Source: Actinomyces sp. B33
Lineage (GTDB): Bacteria > Actinomycetota > Actinomycetes > Actinomycetales > Actinomycetaceae
Length of the DNA stretch: 64,000 nucleotides
NCBI RefSeq assembly: GCF_028437565.1
Contig: NZ_JAMRYR010000002.1
Span: forward strand, 124,001 to 188,000
Direction: 5' to 3'
The notes beneath the pieces were generated by a model. That model was not told where the DNA came from. It was given only the letters and a program-made list of their open reading frames with translations, and searched no databases. Positions 10,251-19,293 of the stretch are shown piece after piece; the stretch's first letter is position 1, and the number at the start of each line of letters is the position of its first letter. The position numbers and the translations under genes were made by a program.

Positions 10251-11666
10251 TCAGTTCTCCCCGGTGAATCCCGCGACTCCCTCGGCCTTTCGGGCCTTGA
10301 GGAGGCGGACGCCGACCAGCGCGAGGAGCGCGAGGGTCAGGCCCCAGCCGGACGCGTGCGCCCACGTCGACTCGGCGATGAAGATCAGGGCCATCGCGGC
10401 CAGGATCGGGACGAGGAGGGCGAACGCGTGGGCGATGTAGTGCCCGAAGCTCGGCATCGCGACGCCGTCTGCTTCGGCGACCGACTTGACCATGAAGTTC
10501 GGCCCGTTGCCGATGTAGGTGATCGCGCCGCACAGGACGGCGCCCAGGGAGATCGGGACGAGGTAGTGCTCGGGGACCCCGGCGATCAGCGGATCCGCGC
10601 CGCCCAGGGCCTTGGCCATCTCGAAGAAGGTCATGTAGGTCGGCGCGTTGTCGAGGATCGAGGATAGGCCGCCGGTGAAGAGGAAGAAGGTCATGCGCGT
10701 CAGGGGCAGGCTCGGGGCGATCTGCTCAAGGTAGCGCAGGGCGGGGGCCATCGTCGTGAAGATGCCGATGAAGAGCGTGGCGACCTCGGCGATGGGGGCC
10801 CAGGTGAAGGCGTTGTCGCGGAAGCGGATGTCGCGGTCGCCGAGGACGTAGGAGGCGCCGGCGGCGCCGGCCATGACGAGCTCTCGCCAGGGGATCAGGC
10901 CGGCCCCGTGGGCGTGCCCTTCGGCGAGGGCCTCCCCGTCCCACGAGGGGATGAAGGCGACGGCGAGGATGATGACCCCGAAGAGGAGGAGGTTCATCCC
11001 CCCGCGCAGGCGCAGGGGCGTGATCTCGGTGTCGTCGCGCATGAGGGATGCGGGGTTCTCGGAGGCGTAGCGCACGGAGTCGATGGAGTAGTAGGTGGCC
11101 AGGAGGAGGACGAGGACGAACGCCCATTCCTTGACGAGGCCGAGGGTCCAGGTGAAGGGGACGCCGTGGAGGAAGCCGAGGAAGAGCGGCGGGTCGCCGA
11201 GCGGGGTGAGGAGGCCGCCGCAGTTGGCGACGACGAAGATCGTGAAGAGCACGGTGTGGACCCGGTGGACGCGTTCCTTGTTCGTCGCCAGCAGCGGGCG
11301 GATCAGGAGCATGGCGGCTCCGGTGGTGCCGATGAAGGAGGCGAGGAGGCCGCCGATGGCCAGGAAGATCGTGTTGTTGCGGGGGGTGGCCTGGATGTCG
11401 CCTTCGAGGTGGATGCCGCCGGAGACGACGAAGAGGGCGAAGAGCAGGGCGATGAACTGGATGTACTCGACGGCGGTGGCGATGAAGGAGCCGGGGCCGG
11501 CGGTCGCCCACATCCAGATCGTCGTGGGGACGCCGAGGGCCAGGGCGACGATCAGCTGACTGGAGTTCTTCTCCCACCAGTGCGAGGTCGCCGGGATGAT
11601 CGGCAGGAGCGCGATGCTCGCGAGCATCGCGATGAAGGGGATCAGGCACCACCATTGGTAGGTCAT
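10251..11666 (-). CDS. NhaD-type sodium:proton antiporter
   Basis: 471-aa polytopic membrane protein with about 12 hydrophobic segments. Features of the NhaD/ion-transporter superfamily are visible: FVVSGGIHLEGD, SFIGTTGAAMLLIRPLL, NCGGLLTPLGDPPLF, and LSSILDNAPTYMTFF plus TYIGNGPNFMVKSVAE in the C-terminal half. It should exchange Na+ for H+. ATG at 11666 is taken because AGAAAGGACTG precedes it; the open frame upstream lacks membrane sequence. A TAGGAT -10 and a 12-bp palindrome lie upstream. Confidence 0.88.
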   Translation of the reverse strand: MTYQWWCLIPFIAMLASIALLPIIPATSHWWEKNSSQLIVALALGVPTTIWMWATAGPGSFIATAVEYIQFIALLFALFVVSGGIHLEGDIQATPRNNTIFLAIGGLLASFIGTTGAAMLLIRPLLATNKERVHRVHTVLFTIFVVANCGGLLTPLGDPPLFLGFLHGVPFTWTLGLVKEWAFVLVLLLATYYSIDSVRYASENPASLMRDDTEITPLRLRGGMNLLLFGVIILAVAFIPSWDGEALAEGHAHGAGLIPWRELVMAGAAGASYVLGDRDIRFRDNAFTWAPIAEVATLFIGIFTTMAPALRYLEQIAPSLPLTRMTFFLFTGGLSSILDNAPTYMTFFEMAKALGGADPLIAGVPEHYLVPISLGAVLCGAITYIGNGPNFMVKSVAEADGVAMPSFGHYIAHAFALLVPILAAMALIFIAESTWAHASGWGLTLALLALVGVRLLKARKAEGVAGFTGEN

Positions 11667-11709
11667 CGCAGTCCTTTCTGCCGCGCGGGCTGCTTCCTCG
11701 GATCCTCGC

Positions 11710-11728
11710 ATTGTTGACAATAATCCTA
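11710..11728 (-). promoter_or_regulatory. Antiporter promoter: TAGGAT -10 followed by palindrome ATTGTTGACAAT
   Basis: The minus-strand -10 (TAGGAT) is at 11723-11728. The palindrome ATTGT-TG-ACAAT at 11710-11721 directly follows, covering the expected transcription start. TTGT-N2-ACAA half-sites resemble GntR-family operators; no regulator gene is adjacent. Confidence 0.5.
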
Positions 11729-12022
11729 GACCTGCTGTTGAGGGGGCCGGTCTGGGCCTTCGGTCCCCGCGCATGCGGCGCCCATGCGGCCACCAGCCCG
11801 CTCACCGCCCCACCCTTCCCACGATTTCCCCCGAAAACGAACATTTCCTGCGGAAAACGGGCCCAGAATTTCGTTTTCCGGGGAAATCGCTAGGCGGTGG
11901 CGAGGACAGCCACGATCCCGAGTCCCTTGAACGCGATGGGCCACGACTCGCCGGCTTCAGCCGGGCACGCGAAAACCCCGAGCACACGCAGAAGCCCCAC
12001 AACCACCCGGGAAATAAACGAA
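11729..12022. other. Non-coding gap between antiporter promoter and tRNA-Arg terminator
   Basis: About 290 nt with no convincing gene. It contains the long inverted repeat at 11822-11889. Short frames here are spurious. Composition is less GC-rich than the flanks. Confidence 0.6.
11822..11889. repeat. Long inverted repeat (20-bp arms, one mismatch) with nested hairpin
   Basis: Arms at 11822-11841 and 11870-11889 pair at 19 of 20 positions (CGATTTCCCC... with ...GGGGAAATCG; mismatch 11832/11879). The 28-nt loop holds a second palindrome, TTTCC-TGC-GGAAA (11844-11856). The motif GAAAACG or its complement recurs three times. It could be a transcript end structure, a REP-like element or a mobile-element remnant. 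Confidence 0.6.
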
Positions 12023-12055
12023 GTCTCGGGACATCCGTTGATGATACCCCGAGAC
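12023..12055 (-). terminator. Rho-independent terminator of tRNA-Arg
   Basis: On the minus strand the 8-bp stem GTCTCGGG/CCCGAGAC is followed by TTCGTTTATTT. It starts 10 nt after the tRNA 3' end. Confidence 0.7.
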
Positions 12056-12065
12056 CTCACACCGG

Positions 12066-12138
12066 CGCCCCGAACAGGATTCGAACCTGCGACCTTTCGC
12101 TCCGGAGGCGAACGCTCTATCCACTGAGCTATCGGGGC
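12066..12138 (-). tRNA. tRNA-Arg (anticodon CCG)
   Basis: 73 nt including the discriminator base. Acceptor stem GCCCCGA/TCGGGGC, D-arm AGCTCAGTGGATAGAGC, anticodon stem TTCGC/GCGAA around loop CTCCGGA (anticodon CCG, reading CGG), and T-arm CAGGTTCGAATCCTG. CCA is not encoded. A TAGAGT -10 lies at 12151-12156 on the minus strand. No partial duplicate of the 3' end was seen in the window, so nothing marks it as an integration site. Confidence 0.95.
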
Positions 12139-12295
12139 CGACGAGCGACAACTCTACCAGCGTCCCCGCCGCGCGCGCCAACGCCGCCCCCGGCCCCGGG
12201 ACGGGGGCGGGGGCCGGAGCCCGTGTCCTCGCCGACCGGGTGGTGGATGCCATACTGGATGCGCTCACTGCCACCACGACCCGAGGAGGGGTTCG

Positions 12296-12751
12296 ATGCG
12301 AGTCCATATCGGAACCGACCACGCAGGATTCGAGCTCAAGGAGCAGATCGTCGCGCACCTGGCCGAACAGGGGCACGAGGTCGTCGACCACGGGGCCCAC
12401 GACTACGACAGCCTCGACGACTACCCGCCCTTCTGCTTCGAGGCCGCCGAGGCCGTCGTCGCCGACCCCGGGTCGCTCGGCGTCGTCATCGGGGGGTCCG
12501 GCAACGGCGAGCAGATGGCCGCCAACCGCGTCAAGGGCGTGCGCGCCGCCCTCGTGTGGAACGACGCGACGGCCCGTCTGGCCCGCGAGCACAACAACGC
12601 GAACGTCGTCGCCGTCGGAGCCCGCCAGCACTCGGTCGAGGAGTGCTTCGCACTCGTCGACGCCTTCCTCGAAACGCCGTTCAGCGAAGACGAGCGGCAC
12701 CAGCGCCGGATCGGCCTGATGGACGACTACGAGGAGGAGCACCGCCGCTGA
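12296..12751 (+). CDS. rpiB: Ribose-5-phosphate isomerase B
   Basis: 151 aa, interconverts ribulose-5-phosphate and ribose-5-phosphate in the pentose phosphate pathway. N-terminal IGTDHAGFELKEQI, the phosphate-binding VVIGGSGNGEQMAANRVKGVRAAL and C-terminal NNANVVAVGARQHS match the RpiB/LacAB family over full length. The actinobacterial enzymes use a Glu in the GSGNGE loop in place of the enterobacterial Cys, as here. Start ATG with GAGGAGGGG upstream. It stands alone. Confidence 0.93.
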   Translation: MRVHIGTDHAGFELKEQIVAHLAEQGHEVVDHGAHDYDSLDDYPPFCFEAAEAVVADPGSLGVVIGGSGNGEQMAANRVKGVRAALVWNDATARLAREHNNANVVAVGARQHSVEECFALVDAFLETPFSEDERHQRRIGLMDDYEEEHRR

Positions 12752-12770
12752 GGAGCCCCTCTCGGACCGA

Positions 12771-13460
12771 TCAGGCCGCGGCCCCTGCGTCAGGGCCGCG
12801 GCCCTCGTCGTCCTCGGCCCTCGACGGATCCAGGACCGGCCGCGTCGACACGACGCCGACGTAGGCGGGCAGGGCCGCGCCCAGGACGAGCAGGTAGAAG
12901 CCCGCGCGCAGCGCCCAGGCGGGGGAGGCCGAGGCGACGGCCAGGGGCAGGGCCGCGACGATGAGGGGGGCCGCCGTCCGGTGGAGTTTGACGACGCCGA
13001 CGACGAGCGCCGCCCTGGCCAGGACCGGCAGGTCCGCGACCGCCACGGAGCCGCCGTTGAGGAGGCGGTGGGCCATCATCGGCCAGATCCACGCGTGGAC
13101 GACCGCGACGAGAGCGGCGACGAAGCCGATGACGACGCGCGCCGCCCACATGGCCGCGTCCTGCGCCAGCGACCCGGAGACCGCCCACTCCCAGGCCAGG
13201 AGGGCCAGGAGCGCCGCCTCGGCGAGGAGGACGAGCGCGCTGGCCCGCCCCCGGGCGAGGACCGTGCGCAGCGCCGGCAGGAGGGCCGTCGAGTCGGAGT
13301 CGACGAGGCGCAGGCAGGCGAGCGTGACGACGAGGAGACCCCACCCCGCCGTGACGACGGGGACCATGAGGACGAGTCCGGCGGCGTTGGCGACGACGAG
13401 GGCGGCGATCCACGCGAGCGCCTGGGAGACGGGCGAGGTCGGGGCCAGGGGGGAGCTCAC
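12771..13460 (-). CDS. DUF624 (YesL-like) membrane protein
   Basis: 229 aa with about five hydrophobic helices and a charged C-terminal tail. Composition and context match DUF624 membrane proteins that accompany sugar ABC operons in Firmicutes and Actinobacteria; biochemical role unknown. Its start overlaps the lacI stop by 4 nt, making it the last gene of the maltodextrin operon. Assignment leans on genomic context, as the protein carries few distinctive motifs. Confidence 0.7.
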   Translation of the reverse strand: MSSPLAPTSPVSQALAWIAALVVANAAGLVLMVPVVTAGWGLLVVTLACLRLVDSDSTALLPALRTVLARGRASALVLLAEAALLALLAWEWAVSGSLAQDAAMWAARVVIGFVAALVAVVHAWIWPMMAHRLLNGGSVAVADLPVLARAALVVGVVKLHRTAAPLIVAALPLAVASASPAWALRAGFYLLVLGAALPAYVGVVSTRPVLDPSRAEDDEGRGPDAGAAA

Positions 13461-14533
13461 CGGAGAGCTCCTCGAGCGCCGTCGTCGCGCGCCGGCCCCG
13501 TGGAGGCCCCCGCGCGGATCGAGCCGGGGATGAAGACGTGCTGGGCGGGCCCGGACTCGATCTGGTCGAAGAGGATCTGGCAGGTCAGGCGGGCGATGAC
13601 GTCGGGCGGTTGGACGAGGGTCGTCAGCCTCGGCTCGACGTACTCCCCCAGGGTGATGCCGTCGAAGCCGATGACGGAGATGTCCTCGGGGATGCGCAGC
13701 CCCGCGTCGTGGATCGCCCGCATGGCGCCGATGGCGATGACGTCGGCGATGGCGAAGACGGCGGTGACGTCGGGGCGCTCGGAGAGGAGGGCCTGGGCGA
13801 GGCGGTAGCCGTGCTCGTAGGTGTAGGGGTCGGACCGGTCGTGGGGGACCGAGCGGATGAGCCCCTCGTCGACGTCGAGGCCGGCGTCGGCCATCGCCCG
13901 CCGGTAGCCGAGGAGGCGCTGGAGCCCGATCGACTCATCGGTCGAGGGGACGCCGAGGACGGCGATGCGCCGGTGACCCAGGTCGATGAGGTGGCGCACG
14001 GCGCGCGCCGCTTCGAGCCGGTCGTCGATGGACACCGACGAGTACAGGCCGTCGGGGACGTGGTCGAGGCGCGGCACGGTCGACATGACGAAGGGGACGT
14101 GGAGGTCCTCGAAGATCTTCGCGTCGTGGGTGAAGGACCCGCCGAGGAAGATCACGCCGGCCATGAGGTCCTCGTCGACGACGGTGATCGCCTCCTCGAC
14201 CTCGTCGGCCCAGTGGGGGACCTTGACGACGGTCAGGAGGTGGTTCCTCTCGCGAACGATCGATTCCATCGTGTCGAGCATCTGTTGGAAGAACGGGTTG
14301 TCGATGCCCTTGATGACCAGGGCGATCGTCGGGTTGTGGGTGAGCTTGAGGAAACGGGCGTGCCGGTTGGGCCGGTAGCCCATCTGCCGGGCGAGGTCGA
14401 GGATGCGGGCGCGGGTGGCCTCGGAGACGTCGGGCTTGTCGTTGAGGGCGCGCGAGACGGTGACGACCCCGACGCCGGCGGCCTGGGCGATGTCCTTGAT
14501 CGTCGGGCGGGGCTTGGCCTCTGGTGCGGTCAT
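13457..14533 (-). CDS. LacI family transcriptional regulator (maltodextrin operon, MalR-like)
   Basis: 358 aa. The N-terminal helix-turn-helix TIKDIAQAAGVGVVTVSRALNDK (residues 11-33) and hinge YRPNRHARFL precede a periplasmic-binding-protein-like sensor domain ending IPEDISVIGFDGI and LTTLVQPP. ATG at 14533 overlaps the malQ stop by 4 nt; the open frame extending far upstream is malQ read out of frame. It probably represses malE and its own operon through palindromes at 19294-19311 and 19454-19468. Confidence 0.9.
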   Translation of the reverse strand: MTAPEAKPRPTIKDIAQAAGVGVVTVSRALNDKPDVSEATRARILDLARQMGYRPNRHARFLKLTHNPTIALVIKGIDNPFFQQMLDTMESIVRERNHLLTVVKVPHWADEVEEAITVVDEDLMAGVIFLGGSFTHDAKIFEDLHVPFVMSTVPRLDHVPDGLYSSVSIDDRLEAARAVRHLIDLGHRRIAVLGVPSTDESIGLQRLLGYRRAMADAGLDVDEGLIRSVPHDRSDPYTYEHGYRLAQALLSERPDVTAVFAIADVIAIGAMRAIHDAGLRIPEDISVIGFDGITLGEYVEPRLTTLVQPPDVIARLTCQILFDQIESGPAQHVFIPGSIRAGASTGPARDDGARGALR

Positions 14534-16047
14534 GTCGTTCCTCGGGGGTGCGCCGGTGCTCTCTCGCTGACCCGCGTCAATCGGGAGACCCGGTCGGCGA
14601 GGCCGTCGGTGAAGGCGCCGTCGAGCATCCTCCACTGCCAGTTGCCCTCGGGGACGGCGGGGGTATTGATCCGGGCCGTCCCGTCCAGGCACAGATAGTC
14701 TCCCATGGGGACGATGCACGTGTTGGCCACCGACGTCATCGCCCGCGTGATGAAGTCCCAGGGGATCTCCTCGTCGGGGGTGCGGGCGTTGTTGAGGTAG
14801 GCGACGGAGGCGGCGCGGTCGTCGGCGGCGAGAGCGCCGTACCAGGACCGCAGGGTGTCGTTGTCGTGGGTGCCGGTGTAGACGACGCAGTCGCGGGGGA
14901 AACGGTGGGGCCGGTAGTCGGAGGGCTCGCGCGAGTCGAAGGCGAATTGGAGGATCTGCATCCCGGGGAACCCGGAGCGCGCGCGCAGATCGATGACGCC
15001 GTCGGTGAGGTACCCGAGGTCCTCGACGATGAGCGGCAGGGGGCCGAGGGCCTCGCGCAGGGCGTCGAAGAGGTCCATTCCCGGGCCGGGGCACCACTGC
15101 CCGTCGGCGGCGGTGGCGTGGCCGGCGGGGATGGCGAAATAAGACTCGAGCCCTCGGAAGTGGTCGAGGCGGACGAGGTCGACGAGCTCGAGCTGGCGGC
15201 GCATCCGCTGGACCCACCAGGCGTATCCGTCGTCCCGGTGGCGGTCCCAGTCGTACAGGGGGTTGCCCCAGACCTGGCCGGTGGCGGAGAAGCCGTCCGG
15301 GGGGACGCCGGCGACGCGGCGGGGGGACAGGTGCTCGTCGAGGTCGAAGAGTTCGGGGTGGGACCAGGCGTCGGCGGAGTCCGCGGCGACGTAGATCGGC
15401 AGGTCGCCGAGGATGGAGATGCCGCGCGAGCGCGCGTAGGAGTGGAGGTCGGACCATTGGGCGTCGAAGACCCATTGGAGCCATTTCCAGTAGGTGATCT
15501 CGTGGCCGTGGGAGTCGCGGATCTCGGCGATCGCGTCGGGTCGGCGGTGGCGCAGGTCCTCGGGCCAGGACTGCCAGGGGGCCTGGCCCTGGAGGCCCTT
15601 GATCGTCATGAAGAGCGCGAAGTCGTCGAGCCACGGGGAGCAGCGGGCGCAGAACTCCCCGAAGGCGGGGTCGGCGTCGGGGGAGGGGGCGCTCGCGAAC
15701 GCGGTGCGCAGGGCGCGGTTGCGCGACGCGTAGAGGGCCCCGTAGTCGACGCGCGCCGGGTCGTCGCCCCAGTCGAGTCCGCGCAGCTCGTCCTCGTCGA
15801 GGAGCCCGTCTGCGACGAGGCGGTCGAGGTCGATGAAGTAGTGGTTGCCGGCGTGGGTGGAGAAGCTCGAGTACGGGGAGTCCGCGTACCCGGTGGGCCC
15901 GAGCGGGAGGATCTGCCAGATCGATTGGCCCGCTCGGGCCAGGGAGTCGACGAAGTCGCGGGCATGGGCCGACAGGCACCCGATCCCCCAGGGGCCGGGC
16001 AGGGAGGAGATCGGCATGAGGATGCCGGAGCGACGGGCGTCGAGCAC
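14530..16047 (-). CDS. malQ: 4-alpha-glucanotransferase (amylomaltase)
   Basis: 505 aa, GH77 enzyme that disproportionates maltodextrins. Typical motifs: GILMPISSLPGPWGIGCLS at the N-terminus, SIWQILPLGPTGYADSPYSS, LVRLDHFRGLESYFAIP (catalytic Asp in RLDHFRG), LIVEDLGYLT (catalytic Glu) and YTGTHDNDTLRSWY. Full length. GTG start at 16047 is 3 nt after the malG stop. It processes what the adjacent MalEFG system imports. Confidence 0.95.
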   Translation of the reverse strand: MLDARRSGILMPISSLPGPWGIGCLSAHARDFVDSLARAGQSIWQILPLGPTGYADSPYSSFSTHAGNHYFIDLDRLVADGLLDEDELRGLDWGDDPARVDYGALYASRNRALRTAFASAPSPDADPAFGEFCARCSPWLDDFALFMTIKGLQGQAPWQSWPEDLRHRRPDAIAEIRDSHGHEITYWKWLQWVFDAQWSDLHSYARSRGISILGDLPIYVAADSADAWSHPELFDLDEHLSPRRVAGVPPDGFSATGQVWGNPLYDWDRHRDDGYAWWVQRMRRQLELVDLVRLDHFRGLESYFAIPAGHATAADGQWCPGPGMDLFDALREALGPLPLIVEDLGYLTDGVIDLRARSGFPGMQILQFAFDSREPSDYRPHRFPRDCVVYTGTHDNDTLRSWYGALAADDRAASVAYLNNARTPDEEIPWDFITRAMTSVANTCIVPMGDYLCLDGTARINTPAVPEGNWQWRMLDGAFTDGLADRVSRLTRVSERAPAHPRGTT

Positions 16048-16050
16048 TGC

Positions 16051-16935
16051 TTATCCCTTCACGGCGCCGGCGACGACGCCCTCGATGATGTACTTCTGGC
16101 TGGCGAGGTAGAAGGCGACGATGGGGATGATCGCGAGGACGAGCATCGCCATGAGCGCCCCGAGGTCGTTGGACCCGTGGGAGCCGACGAGCTGCTGGAC
16201 GACGACGGGGATCGTCTTGAAGGGGGTCGCCAGGCCGATGACGAGGTAGGGCAGGAGGTAGTCGTTCCACACCCACATCGCGTTGAGGATGGCGACGGTG
16301 ATCATCACGGGCTTGAGCATCGGCATGACGATGCGGAAGTAGTTCTGGAGGGGCCCGCACCCGTCGATCATCGAGGCCTCCTCGATCTCGATCGGGATCG
16401 ACTTGACGAAGCCGGAGAACACGAAGACCGACAGCCCCGCGCCGAATCCGAGGTAGAGGACGATCATGCCGAGCGGGTTGTCGAGGTTGAGGATGTCGGC
16501 GATCTTGACGGTCGGGAACATCACCATCTGGAAGGGGACGACCATGGAGAACACGAAGAGGAGGTAGAGCACGTTCGTCCACCACGTCTTGACCCGGGTG
16601 ATGTAGTAGGCGGTCATCGCGCAGAAGAAGACGATGACGGCGACCGAGCCGATGGTGATGAAGAAGGACCAGCCGGCCGCGGCGAAGAAGTTCGTCACGC
16701 TGACGCCGTTGAGGTAGTTCTCGATCCCCGCCCAGGTCTCGCCCCCGGGCAGGGAGAAGGGGCTGTCGGAGATGAAGAATCGCCCCTTGAACGAGTTCAT
16801 GAGGATGAACAGGAGGGGGCCGAGGAACACGGCTGTCAGCGCGGCGAGGACGACGTAGGTCAGGGTCGTGCCGAGGAGGCCGCGGGAGGGGGAGTCTGTC
16901 GTCGGGTTCTGGGTGGTGGTGGGTGCGGTGCTCAC
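16051..16935 (-). CDS. malG: Maltodextrin ABC transporter permease, MalG type
   Basis: 294 aa with six hydrophobic segments. The coupling loop EIEEASMIDGCGPLQNYFRIVMP (EAA motif) is at about 205-227. GTG at 16935 overlaps the malF stop by 4 nt; the longer frame upstream is malF in another frame. No ATPase gene is in the operon, so a shared MsmK-type ATPase elsewhere probably powers it. Confidence 0.92.
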   Translation of the reverse strand: MSTAPTTTQNPTTDSPSRGLLGTTLTYVVLAALTAVFLGPLLFILMNSFKGRFFISDSPFSLPGGETWAGIENYLNGVSVTNFFAAAGWSFFITIGSVAVIVFFCAMTAYYITRVKTWWTNVLYLLFVFSMVVPFQMVMFPTVKIADILNLDNPLGMIVLYLGFGAGLSVFVFSGFVKSIPIEIEEASMIDGCGPLQNYFRIVMPMLKPVMITVAILNAMWVWNDYLLPYLVIGLATPFKTIPVVVQQLVGSHGSNDLGALMAMLVLAIIPIVAFYLASQKYIIEGVVAGAVKG

Positions 16936-17777
16936 GCTTCGACCTCCTTGCTTCGAGTGGCGCGCAGTTGGATGAATGCGATGGCGGAGACGAGGAGGAA
17001 GAAGACCACGGCCTTGGCCTGGCCGACGCCCTCGTGCCCGGGACGCCCGAAGAACGTGTCGACGATGTTGAGCGCCGCCATCTCCGTCTTGTGCAGGGGG
17101 GCGCCGTTGGTCAGGGCGAGGTTCTGGTCGAAGAGCTTGAAGGAGTTGCTCAGGGTGAGGAAGAGGCAGATGGTGATCGAGGGCATGACCATGGGGATCG
17201 TCACGTTGCGCAGGGTGAGCCACTTGCCGGCGCCGTCGATCTGGGCGGCTTCGATGAGCTCCTTGGGAACGGACTGGAGGCCGGCGATGTAGATGATCAT
17301 CATGTAGCCGACCATCTGCCAGTTGAGCAGGACGATGATGCCGACGAACCCGTACCACTGGTTGGTGACGAGGGTCGTGTTCCACTTCAGGAGGATGGCG
17401 TTGATGATGGTCTGCCACGTGTAGCCCAGGACGATGCCGCCGATGAGGTTGGGCATGAAGAACACCGTGCGGAAGAAGTTCGTGCCCTTGAGCTTGCGGG
17501 TGAGCAGGTAGGCGATGGCGAAGGCGAAGACGTTGACGGAGACGACCGACAGGATGGTGATCGCGGCGGTGAAGGCGATGGCCCTGACGAATCCCTCCGA
17601 TTCGCTGAAGGCCCTGATGTAGTTGTCGATGCCGACGAATGAGGCGTCGGTGACCGTCGTGAAGGAGGAGAAGGACAGGTACAGGCCGATCGCGAAGGGC
17701 GCGAGGAAGGCGATGAGGAAGGCGACGAGTGTCGGGCCGAGGAATACGGGCCCGAGTTTCGTGAGGCTCTTGAGCAT
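16932..17777 (-). CDS. malF: Maltodextrin ABC transporter permease, MalF type
   Basis: 281 aa, six predicted membrane helices; the EAA loop is VPKELIEAAQIDGAGKWLTLRNVTIP. Pairs with MalG to form the channel. ATG at 17777. A strong hairpin separates it from malE, which probably allows much more binding protein than permease to be made. Confidence 0.92.
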   Translation of the reverse strand: MLKSLTKLGPVFLGPTLVAFLIAFLAPFAIGLYLSFSSFTTVTDASFVGIDNYIRAFSESEGFVRAIAFTAAITILSVVSVNVFAFAIAYLLTRKLKGTNFFRTVFFMPNLIGGIVLGYTWQTIINAILLKWNTTLVTNQWYGFVGIIVLLNWQMVGYMMIIYIAGLQSVPKELIEAAQIDGAGKWLTLRNVTIPMVMPSITICLFLTLSNSFKLFDQNLALTNGAPLHKTEMAALNIVDTFFGRPGHEGVGQAKAVVFFLLVSAIAFIQLRATRSKEVEA

Positions 17778-17804
17778 GGGCGTGGCTCCGATTCGTGGAA
17801 GGGG

Positions 17805-17844
17805 AGCGGGTGCGCGCAGTCCGTGCGGACGACGCGCACCCGCT
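17805..17844 (-). terminator. Intercistronic hairpin between malE and malF
   Basis: Perfect 12-bp stem AGCGGGTGCGCG/CGCGCACCCGCT (17805-17816, 17833-17844) enclosing a second 4-bp stem GTCC/GGAC. No T-run. Likely a partial terminator or RNase-blocking structure that raises malE mRNA relative to malFG. Confidence 0.65.
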
Positions 17845-17871
17845 CTGGTTGGTGTCCGGTGTCGCGGCGCG

Positions 17872-19212
17872 TCAGGCGCCCTTCTCGGCCTTCCAGCCGG
17901 AGACGAACAGGTCGACGACCTCGGTCCAATCCATCTGCCCGGCGGCGTACTGGGACAGGGCGGCCCCGAAGTCGTCCTTGAAGCTCTGGCTCGGGAAGGT
18001 CGTGAACACCCACGGGATGGTCGTGGTCTGGGGGTTGGCCATCGAGGCGATGACTTCCTGGGCGAGGGGGTCGGACGGGCGCTCGTCGTCGCCGAAGGTG
18101 TTGAACGGCGGGATGAAGCCGAGGTCCTCGACCATGAACTTCTTGCCCTTCTCGCTGGTGATCAGCCAGTCCATGAAGTCCTTGGAGGCCTTCTGGTCGG
18201 CTTCGGAGGCCTTGGAGTTGACGGCGAAGAAGTTCTCGGTGCCGACGTTGAGGCCCTGGGTCTCCTCGCCCTTGTGCCCGGTGTAGATCGGGAGCATCTT
18301 GACGCTCTCGGCCTTGACCGTGTTGCCCTGGACCTCGGAGACCTGGCCGTAGGCCCAGTTGCCGTTCTGAACCATGGCGGCCTTGCCGAGGGCGAATTCG
18401 GCCATCGAGTCGGTGACGGCCTTGGAGGAGGCGAGGGCGGGCTCGATCGTCGAGTTGTTGAGGTAGAGGTCGAAGATGTTCTTGAACTCCTCGTTGTGGG
18501 CGAACGTCAGCTCGTCCATGTCGTCGACCTTGTTGTCCTGGTACTCGAAGTACACGGGCAGGTCGGCAAGGTGGGTCTGCCAGCGCCAGTCCTCGCCGGG
18601 CTTGAGGGAGGTCGAGGCGAAGACGCCGTCGATGCCGAGCTGGTCCTTCTTCGCCTGCATGTCCTCGACGACCTCCTTGAGCTTGGCGAAGCTCGTGACG
18701 TCGTCCATGGAGGTCGCCTTGGCGCCGTCGAGGGCGAAGTACGCGTTGAGGATCTCGTCGTTGTAGATGATGCCGTAGCCCTCGACGACGTAGGGGATGC
18801 CGAGGATCTTGTCGTCGGCGCCCAGGGCCATCGACTGGTCGAGCAGGTCCTTGTACATCTCGGTGTCGGACAGGTCGGCGAGGTACTCCTGCCAGGTCCT
18901 CATGCCGATGGGGCCGTTGACCTGGAAGAGGGTGGGGGCGTCGGATTTGGCGATCTCGGACTTCAGCGTCTGCTCGTAGGTGCCCGAGGCGGCGGTGACG
19001 ACCTTGACGGGGACTCCGGTCTCCTCCTGGTAGGCCTTGGCGACCTCCTGCCAGATCGCGTCCTGCTCGGGCTTGAAGCTCAGGTAGTAGACGGAGCCCT
19101 TGGAGTCGTCGCCGGAGGAGGCGGAATCGGCCCCCGAGGAGCAGGCGGTCAGGGAGGTGAGGGCTACGGCTGCGGTCATGCTGATCGCTGCGGCCCTGGT
19201 GAGCGTCGACAT
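17872..19212 (-). CDS. malE: Extracellular solute-binding lipoprotein, maltodextrin type
   Basis: 446 aa sugar receptor for the adjacent MalFG. Signal peptide with lipobox SLTACSS (Cys about 24), then an acidic Ser-rich linker and a family-1 binding fold (YLSFKPEQDAIWQEVAKAYQEETGVPVKVV; MAEFALGKAAMVQNGNWAYGQ; FFAVNSKASEADQKASKDFMDWLI). ATG at 19212. First gene of the operon. Ligand assignment to maltodextrin rests on the downstream malQ. Confidence 0.9.
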   Translation of the reverse strand: MSTLTRAAAISMTAAVALTSLTACSSGADSASSGDDSKGSVYYLSFKPEQDAIWQEVAKAYQEETGVPVKVVTAASGTYEQTLKSEIAKSDAPTLFQVNGPIGMRTWQEYLADLSDTEMYKDLLDQSMALGADDKILGIPYVVEGYGIIYNDEILNAYFALDGAKATSMDDVTSFAKLKEVVEDMQAKKDQLGIDGVFASTSLKPGEDWRWQTHLADLPVYFEYQDNKVDDMDELTFAHNEEFKNIFDLYLNNSTIEPALASSKAVTDSMAEFALGKAAMVQNGNWAYGQVSEVQGNTVKAESVKMLPIYTGHKGEETQGLNVGTENFFAVNSKASEADQKASKDFMDWLITSEKGKKFMVEDLGFIPPFNTFGDDERPSDPLAQEVIASMANPQTTTIPWVFTTFPSQSFKDDFGAALSQYAAGQMDWTEVVDLFVSGWKAEKGA

Positions 19213-19293
19213 CTGGTGTCCTCCTTCGGACGGGTTGTGGGGCTCGGGCAGCGTCGCCCGAACGGGTGCGGATGGCGATCGGCCGACGAATCG

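Noticed and set aside
12066-12138. tRNA-Arg as an integration (att) site for the nearby inverted repeat
   Set aside because: No duplicated tRNA 3' end and no integrase gene in the window.
13457-16585. A single 1042-aa fusion protein covering the regulator and malQ
   Set aside because: Only the last 358 residues are real (LacI regulator); the rest is malQ and malG read in the wrong frame.
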